A stretch of DNA of 64,000 nt from NCBI GenBank assembly GCA_037833965.1, contig AP031357.1:5910001-5974000 (forward strand), written 5' to 3'. The stretch is from Marchantia polymorpha subsp. ruderalis. Lineage: Eukaryota > Streptophyta > Marchantiopsida > Marchantiales > Marchantiaceae. The translations under genes were made by a program, and so were the position numbers. This document shows, one piece after another, positions 57,067 through 64,000 of the stretch. How positions within the stretch are numbered: position 1 is the stretch's first letter; every line of letters begins with the position of its first letter. The notes beneath the pieces were generated by a model. The model did no database searches, was not told the DNA's origin, and worked only from the letters and a program-made list of their open reading frames with translations.

Positions 57067-58973
57067 TGTGAGCCGAACCTTCCCACCCTTCAGCGGTTGT
57101 AGTCCAGGTGGGGGTTCGAGCTCCCATAATCTAACTTCGCTGAATTCAAGCCATGTACTCAAAGTGTATTCAGGACAATGAGATCATAAACACTTGCTCC
57201 TTCACAGACAAATTATCCAGAACTGAAAATAATAACCTTGCTGTCTACTATTTTCGCAAGAGCATCAGACAAGCTCTTTGTTACATAAAGATCTAACCCA
57301 ACTCTGGGTGACTTCCTCAATACTACAGCCGCTGTGGGCTTTCCTAGATACCAGTCCCACTCCCAATTCCTACTCAAAGTTCAATGTCGACTTCTCAGCT
57401 CCCACCTTCAGACCCCACCAGATTTCTCTCTCGGATTCAACTCTCACTTTTCAAGTTCAAATTCAGATCCCAACTGTCAGATTTCAGTCTCAGATTTCAC
57501 TTCACTCACATCTCCCACTCTCAGGTCTTCCACTCTGATCTCAGCTCCCAGGCCGAGCACACCACTTCCGTCTCCACACACGCACACCACCAGCCCTCGC
57601 ACACTGGTACACTACAAGCTCTCGCACACTAGGCCGAACACACCACCAGGTCTCAGCTCCCACGCCGAACTCTCCACTTCGAAGTCCAAGGCCGAGACAC
57701 CCACAGCCCGCCTGCATGCCCCACTCGCAATGGTGGATAGCTGCCTGCTCCCCCTGCGCGACTACACGCCGCCGCCGCCGCCACACCTGTACATTCTACA
57801 TCCTGACCACCCGATATCCGCCGGAGGGGATCTTCTTCCGCGCACCGCCGAAGGCATCCACCCGTAGAAGACGCACGACCACACCTTTGCTTATCCATAA
57901 CAGTCACTCCCGACACCCATAACTCACAGACCCTAGCTCTGTTTCACAAGTTCGTGGGCTCGTTGGAACGAGCAGGTCGAGCTCTTTCCAACGAGACCCT
58001 AACTGAGTCAAACCGTTACGAATTGAGAAAGTTATGCCGGTTTTACCCTTCGCCGAAGGCGCCGGCACGAAGTTCGCCGACCTCGAGTTCTCCGGAGGCG
58101 GGTTTTCCGGTTTGATGTCTTCTGGTTGGATAGCTTCCGGTTGGATATCTTCCGGTGAGATAGCTTCCGGTTGGATAGCTTCCGGTTCGATGTCTTCCGG
58201 TTGGATGTTGTCCTACCCTATCTGCCGCTTTCGACGCTCATAACTCAGTGACGCCTTATCCGTTTGAAGAGTTCTTGGTCTCGTTGGAACGAGCGTCGCG
58301 AGTTCTTTCCAACGAGACCCTAATCAAGTCAAACCGTTAACAAATGAAAAAGATATGCCGAGTTTACTGTTTCGCCGATGGCCCTTGCACGATGTTCACC
58401 GGCTCGGAGTTCGCCGACCCCGAGTTCGCCGAAGGCCTGCTCGCAGTTGTCGCGAAGTCGTCCGAAGCCGAAGATGTTCGCAGCCGGAGACCCCCGGTGC
58501 CGAAGACGTTCGCAGCCGGAGACGTTCGCAGCCGGAGACTTGGAGCCGAAGACGTTCGCAGCCGGAGATGTTCGCAACCGGACTTGCCTCAACCCTTCCC
58601 ATCAGTAACTTCCGACACTCACAACTCAGTGATTCCTCATCCGTTTGAAGAGTTCTTGGTCTCGTTGGAACGAGCGTTGCGAGCTCTTTCCAAGGAGACA
58701 CTAACTGAGTCAAGGAGTCACACATTGAAAACGTTATGAGGGTTTCACTGTTTCGCCGAAGGCCTTTCCCCGAAGGAACTTCACCGAAGGCTCTTCGCCG
58801 GAGACCCTGCCCTGAAAGCCCCGTTCCGGACCTTTGCCTACTAGCTATTACACCAACTCCTAATCTTACCAAAACTTCCAGAAAACTCCGAGCATAATTT
58901 TGCAAGAGCTTAAATCTAAAACTTTAACTCTCACAAGGTTAAAAAGACATGTGAGCACAATTTTGTGCTCACA
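57067..58973 (-). repeat. Array LTR 6 (outer 5' LTR)
   Basis: One private change, A at 57472 where the others have G. Its end abuts the right target duplication TGCCA. Confidence 0.95.
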
Positions 58974-58978
58974 TGCCA
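58974..58978. repeat. Target site duplication, right (array)
   Basis: TGCCA, matching 8599-8603. The layer-1 frame resumes in phase at 58979. Confidence 0.95.
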
Positions 58979-60395
58979 AGTATATGTGGAAAGGAACACC
59001 GCCCTCCGACAACACCTGGCGGTCACACAGAAGCTATACCAAGCCTTGCAACAGTAGAGGGAGGATGTGGCGACGAAAAGCCAGGCGGAGGCCGAGCTAA
59101 TATGGGCAAAGATCGAGTCAGAATTGCAGGAAGAGCGGAGACAAAACCGCATCCTAGCAGCAGAGCTTGTGCGCCAGACGCGCGCCTTGGAAGAAAGTCA
59201 AAGAGCCCGCAAGGAGGATGAGGAGTTGTTGCGCAACTTGCAATCCGAGTGCTCGGATTTGAGGGCGCAGCGTGCGGAAGCAGAAATGCAGCTAGCGGAG
59301 GTAGAAAGCAGCTGCAGGGCGCGAGAAGAGTTGGCGACGCGGGTGACTCACTGCCTAAAAGGATACGCCCATTGGGAGGTGGCAGCTCAAGAGAGGATCA
59401 CACTCAGGGAGTTCGAGCTTCGGGCGGCGGCATTGACGGAGGGTGACAGTCGGAGTCGGCGGCGAGTAGCGAGGAAATTAGAAACCTTCTTGTCGGGTGC
59501 GCGCGACACTATGGCGCACTTAGAGTCGGAAGTCACTGCAGCCCTCCGACGCCTGGGGTTGCGCAGCCGGTCGGAAGACTGGCAAGGTAGAGACAACGAG
59601 CGGAGCAGTCCGGCGCGCAGGAGGCGCAGCACCGGATCCGCCGAGTGCAGTAGTATAGTTTGGTTTCGCGCAGATGTTGCGAGGAGTAGATAGGATAGCG
59701 TAGTGCTAGTTAGGACCTTTGAGAATATAAAGTAGATCAAGGCGTTTTGCCTTGGGACTCTTCCAGTTTCGGAAGTGCAGATCAGGAACTCACTTTCTTG
59801 GCGTGTTTGTGCATTTGGTCCTGGCACCACGTAGAGAAACTGCAGCATAGCGAAGTTACCGTATGTTGTAGTTGAAGGCCTTCGGCTGAATGTTCAGAGC
59901 TAGCACCCGGTTAGAGACTTGAGTAGTGCGGATCTGCACCTGCGGGTGATTTCTGATGCTAAGAGCCGGCTGCGAGTTAGAGACTTGAACAGTTCCCCCT
60001 TACTCCTTCGAGTGACATATCCTGATTGTACTCCTACGGGAAGTTTCCCCTGAATGCCAAAGTGAAGTTTTATTACTTCGTGTAAACCTTGGTTTGCAAT
60101 TCAGGTTGTGTGTGTGTTACTGGATCGTGTCTAAGTTAAGTTCTCAGTCGGGTCTGCACTCCCTGCGTTTGGTGTGAGAGTCGAGGGTGACGTCCACGGC
60201 GTATGAAGAGGCTTCGTTCCGAAGTGGGAAGTCCAGTCCGGGTACCCTACGCTAGTTCCTGGCGGAAGGGCAGTAAAAGCCGGAGTGGGAGTCACTACCT
60301 GCAGAACCTCTGAGTGAACTTTTGAGACACTTTCCTCCTGAAATCCGAAGCGGAGGTCCTGACCGACCTCCGAGTTGTGCTTTTGCCAGTTTCAG

Positions 60396-60419
60396 GTGTG
60401 TGTGTGTGTGTGTGTGTGT
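60396..60419. repeat. (GT)12 microsatellite
   Basis: Twelve uninterrupted GT units. It explains the repetitive His/Thr and Cys/Val frames seen on both strands. Confidence 0.95.
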
Positions 60420-60442
60420 TTTGAGTGACCACGCTGTACCGT

Positions 60443-60505
60443 GCATCCTCCGAGCATCCTCCGAGTCGAGATCCTCCTCCGAGTCGAGCCTCCGAGTCGA
60501 GCACT
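60443..60505. repeat. Short tandem words CTCCGAGTCGAG
   Basis: Five partial copies of a CATCCTCCGAG / CTCCGAGTCGAG unit in a row, irregular spacing. Confidence 0.75.
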
Positions 60506-60685
60506 GCAGTATTTCTGGGAGTGACAGTCGCCTAGAATTCAAACTCTACAAAAGTCTGTTAAACGTGACACTTTTACTCTGTGTGTTGCCTCTGTCCCTG
60601 TGGGTTCGATCTTTTTACCACCATACTGCAGTTTTAGCCTTTGGTGGGTTATTACATAAGGAGCCGACAACTTCTTTTTTTCTCT

Positions 60686-60719
60686 TCTCTGGCTCTCTCA
60701 AACTTGAGGGAGCCAGAGA
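60686..60719. repeat. 16-bp-arm hairpin at right boundary of layer-1 element
   Basis: Left arm TCTCTGGCTCTCTCAA, loop AC, right arm TTGAGGGAGCCAGAGA, with one G-T type mismatch. The right arm overlaps the 14-bp repeat at 60699-60712. Confidence 0.85.
60699..60712 (+). repeat. 14-bp direct repeat at right edge of layer-1 copy 2
   Basis: CAAACTTGAGGGAG, exact copy of 5408-5421. Here it is followed by CCAGAGAG rather than TGTGG. Confidence 0.6.
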
Positions 60720-61238
60720 GAAGTACAATTTAATCTAACGCTGAATCAAGTTCGCACTGAGAGAAATATAAAGTAGCTCAAGATAGTTGGCCTACGATTG
60801 ACGGGGTGGACCAATAGAGGTTTTCTACATAAACCAAGGACCTTGGATTCACAGGCGTTGAACGCTTCTGAATCTATTATGGTGAAGTAGCAGATATGTC
60901 AGAAGAAGATGAAGACCTCAGATGTATATTACAAGAAAACGAGGACTAGACTGGAAATTCAAAACCTCAATGTTTATATTACCTACAATTTTCCATGCAT
61001 TTTGCGTGGTAGATATGAGTCTCAACACATCCAAGATACGCCGCCACAACTGGATTACTACCACTGCTTGTAACCTCGAGTATATTGGTTTACTCATATT
61101 CATGCTCAGTACTTAGTACTCGCCGGCGTTTTGGCTATTCCCTAACTCTCTCAATAATAACTCTCTCCTAACTTTCTCGTCATTTTCTCGACTAACCCCG
61201 ATTCTCCGACACCCACTCCCTAATTTCCGCCCCACCAA
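60720..61238. other. No gene seen
   Basis: AT-rich DNA with only short frames. A GAAATATAAAGTAG block at about 60763 resembles one at about 59720. A pyrimidine-rich stretch (61140-61230) precedes the TATA box at 61239. Confidence 0.5.
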
Positions 61239-61350
61239 TATATAGAAACAAAGAGAAAAAGCCATACAACATCAACAAAATGCCAAAAAAAGCAGCTGCT
61301 TTCCACTCCAACGGCGTTTTATCTCTCTCTCTCACACGCATGCAGTAAGT
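61239..61350 (+). promoter_or_regulatory. Possible core promoter and short first exon, convergent to metallothionein
   Basis: TATATA at 61239-61244 follows a CT-rich stretch. The first ATG, 61280 in context ACAAAATGCC, opens 22 codons ([12 protein letters not shown]...) ending in TAA; just before that is CA|GTAAGT (donor GT at 61345), so this could be a first exon. The downstream block 61366-61430 is open in one frame and is conserved at the left-hand locus, but that block is also the 3' flank of metallothionein. The evidence is weak. Confidence 0.25.
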
Positions 61351-61401
61351 TTTCAAGACCAGGCTTTCACCAGAAATCTTCCAGCAGATGCTTCTGCAGA
61401 C

Positions 61402-61407
61402 TTTATT
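61402..61407 (-). terminator. Poly(A) signal of metallothionein gene
   Basis: AATAAA on the minus strand about 153 bases after the stop codon, inside the block conserved with 3055-3155. Confidence 0.6.
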
Positions 61408-61559
61408 TACTTCGTCACATATACAATAGAGCTTAGCATTCTAAATTGATCTCGAGGATAATTCCTCAAATTCTGACGAAAATAAACCGCTCCCTGTTTT
61501 GTCAGTAGACTTCTGTAAGCATTTAAATCACAAGATTTGGAATTTTTGACACTGCTCTC

Positions 61560-62300
61560 TCACTTGCAGTTGCAAGGGTTGCATGAGCACTTGTCACCGC
61601 ACTTGCATCCTTCATTGGCGCCCTCAAAGCTGTATCATTTGCAACAGATTCAGAAGATATTAATCAATCGCTTTAGAATCCAAGAAGTCATGCTTGCTAG
61701 ATTATTGTTCGGTGATGGTACAGTGCTGTAGCACCAAAGAGGAAAGGAGCCAAAACAACAGGATTACAGATTCAATCAACCATGAATTGCAAATGTGGTC
61801 AAGATATGGAAACAGACGGGATGATAAGTACCCTCTCATCTCGGAGCTCTCGAATGTGTCCATTGACCTCATCGGGCAGCAGCTATCAAAATCAGCAAAC
61901 CACAGTTTAGAAAGAACTGAGAGAAACATTTGTTCTAACTTAAGATTAGCTATCTAAACTCAAACCACAATGTGGAAATTTCTCGAATGTATATGCTCAT
62001 GATGCACACTAAATCCATGGTCTTTGGCCATAAATTGAAGATTTCTTGATCAGAAAGCGGAGGAAGGATTTCTGCAAGGTGTACATTAACTACATTGACT
62101 TTGTCTTAACACATGCTCCTGTCACACACTTGAAGCAAAAGCTTCCGCGAATTACAGATAAATACAGACAGTTGCACAACGAAGAAATCTATTTGTTCTT
62201 TACATCTTGGCTTGAAAACCATGACTTGAACTGACCTGTTGCCAGTGCTGCACTTGCAGGCAGCGCCGCAAGAACAAGCAGAGCTTCCGCAGCCAGACAT
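61560..62300 (-). CDS. Plant metallothionein, two exons
   Basis: Exon 1 is 62300-62236 (ATG 62300-62298), exon 2 is 61629-61560 (TGA 61562-61560). The 606-nt intron has donor AG|GTCAGT and acceptor ACAG, and phases match. The spliced product is 44 residues with 11 Cys: an N-terminal cluster C4, C9, C11, C15, C17 and a C-terminal cluster C30, C32, C36, C38, C41, C43 ending CNPCNCK, as in plant metallothioneins. The linker between clusters is only 12 residues, while type 1-3 angiosperm proteins have a much longer Cys-free spacer and are usually 60-80 residues. Such proteins bind Cu(I), Zn(II) and similar ions through Cys thiolates in the cytosol, for metal homeostasis. The start is fixed by the MSGCGSS N-terminus. 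Each exon encodes one Cys cluster. A decayed second copy of exon 2 lies at 2301-2370. Confidence 0.88.
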
Positions 62301-62443
62301 CTTAAAATGATTAAAAGTAGTAAGTGGCGCTTGGCTATAGCACGGACGACGAAATGGAATAGAATGGAATGATAGAGATGTGAAAAGCAGGAGGTTCCTG
62401 AGAAAGGAGTAGTGCTGATGACGAATCCACAGCTATCAGCTGC

Positions 62444-62452
62444 TTTAAATAA
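62444..62452 (-). promoter_or_regulatory. Putative TATA box of metallothionein gene
   Basis: TTATTTAAA on the minus strand, about 145 bases before the ATG; a start about 30 bases downstream would give a CT-rich leader of about 115 nt without upstream ATG in good context. Confidence 0.45.
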
Positions 62453-62459
62453 TGATCTT

Positions 62460-64000
62460 AGATCCACGATTGGATTGCCTCCTTTGATAGGAATTCAACA
62501 GCAGGTTCTGCGAAATAAATAAGAAACTCCTACGCCTTTGCCTCTGCCGTGGGTAGTGGCTGCCGACTACACTCGTAATCAGAGTATTGGAATGCATGGC
62601 TAGCTTATTTTCAGCTGTTGACGGAAACCAAAGGCCAGATTGAGAATGAGTTTTGTCGAATGTTTGTGATGTAGGATCAAGGACCAGGATAGAAGTAAGA
62701 AGTGTTTCACTTGTACATGCACAGCCTCAGGTTTCTGATTCATGGAGTGCCTGCTAGAGGGGTCTGGAAACATCAACTTAGCTCTGCACCAGAGTTGAGC
62801 GAAGAGCTTGGTTGCCGATTCAGTTTTGTGAGCAAATTCAGGCGCGTACTCAGGCTGGCCAGCGTGGTAAGCATGAACAGAGATAAGTCTCAAAACAGGA
62901 AGAATGAGTGCACGGGACAAGAGCTCAATCTCCCGCTCAGTGCTGAGTGATGATTGGGATGACCTGGTGGAATCTCAACAAAATCAACGTCAGATGCAAC
63001 TTCCCAATCTGGAAGGAGCATCTCACGTTGACTTCATCATAAAACAAAATTACTTGATGAAGGTCAGGGATCGAGGCTGCCAGTTCTCACCCAGATTATT
63101 ACCCAGAATTCTACTGTTCAAGAGATTGGTTTACATTCTCACCCGCTGGAGTTTCGATGTCGAAAATGATGATATCTGATGATTTGTACAGGTTGGCTGA
63201 GTCGTTCAGGACGTCATGTTGTCTTCGAAAACACTGAAGAAGGTAATTTATTAGCAAGGAGCAGACGAAACTTAGAGCTTCACAGCGAGATTGTATGATG
63301 CGGGAAGGCTGCTTGGTTAATGGAACATAAAAATTCCAAACGAATGGGTCCCGTCCATTGCTCAATTGTGTATAAAATTTCTATTACACATCTGAATACT
63401 GAATAGTCATGACTTTCTCTCAGAATAGCACAAGGCCTTTGCCTAAAATAGATAATAAATTCCACTCTTCAAGATAAGTTCAAGCTTCAATGGAATCTTC
63501 GTGTTTTGCCTCTCATGAGAAACATTCTTAGAGCCTAAGATCCGGACATCCAGAAACCTTGTTGGAGCTCCATGGTGCATCAGCAAGGACGATCAGGTTG
63601 ACAGAGGGCTGAAGTCATTTTCTGAACATCTTATGTTGAAAATGGAAAACTATTTTTCTCTGCATAATTGTCTCTATGATCTTAGAGTACTGGCCGGCAT
63701 GGCCCAATACAAAGAATCAAAAAGTGGTGGAAATCTTGACTGAGTCCGTGTATATATAGTTCTAATTTTATGTGTTAGTAACACAAAAAGAATGGCATTC
63801 ATGATATCTCCTAGTTAATCTAGGCTTAGAGGGAAAACCTTCAGGCGACAAACTGAAGTATAGGAAATTATGAGCCCTAGCAAGTTTTAAGCGAGGTGCT
63901 CCATGGAGTACATTATATAGATATTAAGTTGAAAAAAATGGAAACTAATTGGTCTGGAAATAAAATGAAGTAAATCTAGAAGAAAAAACATTTATTGAGT
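62460..64000. other. Unassigned DNA, no convincing gene
   Basis: Two frames are somewhat longer than background: minus strand 62920-62600 (106 codons) and plus strand 62904-63179 (91 codons from an ATG). They overlap slightly, show no domain, signal peptide or repeat I recognise, and have no supporting promoter elements. Either could be a decayed gene fragment. The remainder to 64000 is AT-rich with short frames only. Confidence 0.4.

Larger units (their letters stand above)
8604..58973 (-). mobile_element. Tandem Ty3/Gypsy array: 6 LTRs, 5 internal domains
   Basis: LTRs start at 8604, 16724, 24844, 32964, 48947 and 57067; the period is exactly 8120 bp except in unit 4, which carries a 7859-bp nested element plus a 4-bp duplication. 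Length checks: 50370 - 7863 = 5 x 8120 + 1907. All units face the minus strand. Only the outer ends carry the TGCCA duplication; internal LTRs are shared by neighbouring units, so this is one insertion that became multimeric rather than five insertions. The differences I found between units are 34234, 51026, 51051 and 57472. The lineage within Ty3/Gypsy is not assigned; no chromodomain is visible after integrase. Confidence 0.93.
6763..59693 (+). pseudogene. Layer-1 element ORF (851 codons), split and broken
   Basis: The ATG at 6763 opens a frame that runs to 8603, is cut inside codon 614 by the array insertion, and resumes at 58979 in the same frame to TAG 59691-59693. In-frame stops are TAG at codon 74 (6982-6984), TGA at codon 252 (7516-7518) and TAG at codon 640 (59055-59057). 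Codons 1-250 look like a folded domain of no family I recognise. Codons 250-600 are S/T/P/R/E-rich with repeated GRPT/SRPT-like words. Codons 640-800 have heptad-type Leu/Ala spacing with many E, R and Q, typical of a long coiled coil. No zinc knuckle, protease or polymerase motif is present. It may be a Gag-like or accessory protein of a non-autonomous element; function is unknown. Confidence 0.65.
5422..60698 (+). mobile_element. LTR-type element, copy 2, interrupted by the array
   Basis: The left terminus TGTGGTAACACAC is shared with copy 1. The GC-rich element sequence runs to 8603, is interrupted by the layer-2 array (8604-58973 plus a 5-bp duplication) and resumes at 58979. The right edge is placed at about 60698 because the 14-bp repeat CAAACTTGAGGGAG follows and base composition drops there. 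Without the insert it is about 4.9 kb. It carries one long decayed frame and no protease, reverse transcriptase or integrase, so it was probably non-autonomous. I did not find a second copy of the 5422 terminal region on the right, so a 3' LTR is either absent or lost; the LTR classification is therefore tentative. Confidence 0.6.
59694..60698 (+). other. 3' part of layer-1 element, no ORF
   Basis: About 1 kb of GC-rich DNA after the layer-1 ORF stop. It has a TATAAAG sequence at about 59728, a (GT)12 tract (60396-60419) and a cluster of CTCCGAGTCGAG words (about 60443-60505). It does not match the terminal region at 5422, so it is not an obvious second LTR. Confidence 0.55.

Noticed and set aside
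60686..60737. Helitron 3' end (hairpin followed by CTAA)
   Set aside because: The base after CTAA is C rather than T, no TC 5' end is matched, and no helicase or rolling-circle motif is present in the layer-1 element.
61702..61929. Additional middle exon of metallothionein in the intron
   Set aside because: The minus-strand frame there has only a few Cys, none in CxC pairs, and direct joining of exons 1 and 2 already gives a matching phase and consensus splice sites.
62600..63179. Two medium-length frames right of metallothionein
   Set aside because: No recognisable domain, overlapping on opposite strands, length within the range expected by chance; not annotated as genes.

Overview
The window is nuclear DNA of a land plant. 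The evidence is an intron-containing plant-type metallothionein gene on the minus strand near the right end (61560-62300), a relic of the same gene on the plus strand at the left (2301-2370), and Ty3/Gypsy LTR retrotransposons with single gag-pol frames. I cannot place the plant lineage from the sequence alone. More than 85% of the window is transposable-element DNA stacked in three layers.

Layer 1 (oldest): two copies of a GC-rich LTR-type element lie head to head. Copy 1 occupies 1-1855 on the minus strand and runs off the left edge. Copy 2 starts at 5422 on the plus strand and reaches about 60698. Both begin TGTGGTAACACAC and share a long hairpin and an 851-codon frame with no reverse transcriptase; it has an N-terminal globular-looking part, an S/T/P/R-rich middle and a C-terminal coiled coil. 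The frame is broken by in-frame stops that look like C-to-T decay.

Layer 2: codon 614 of the layer-1 frame in copy 2 is split by one insertion with a 5-bp target duplication (TGCCA at 8599-8603 and 58974-58978). The insert is a head-to-tail array of a minus-strand Ty3/Gypsy element: six 1907-bp LTRs alternate with five 6213-bp internal domains at an exact 8120-bp period (8604-58973). Each internal domain encodes a 2039-codon Gag-protease-RT-RNaseH-integrase (copy 4 is interrupted). I found only four single-base differences in the whole array. This tandem retroelement array is the most striking feature of the window.

Layer 3 (youngest): array unit 4 carries a second, unrelated Ty3/Gypsy element (40991-48849, minus strand). 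It has 858-bp LTRs differing at one base, a 17-nt match to the tRNA-Glu 3' end as primer-binding site, a clear polypurine tract, a 1588-residue Gag-Pol and an extra zinc-knuckle ORF upstream of gag.

Flanks: 1856-5407 holds the metallothionein relic, its 3' flank, a 24-bp palindrome, a GGT/GGC microsatellite and otherwise unassigned DNA. From 60713 to 64000 lie the intact metallothionein gene, a weak convergent TATA unit and unassigned DNA. The matching metallothionein 3' flanks show that the two flanks share an ancient duplicated gene segment in opposite orientation.
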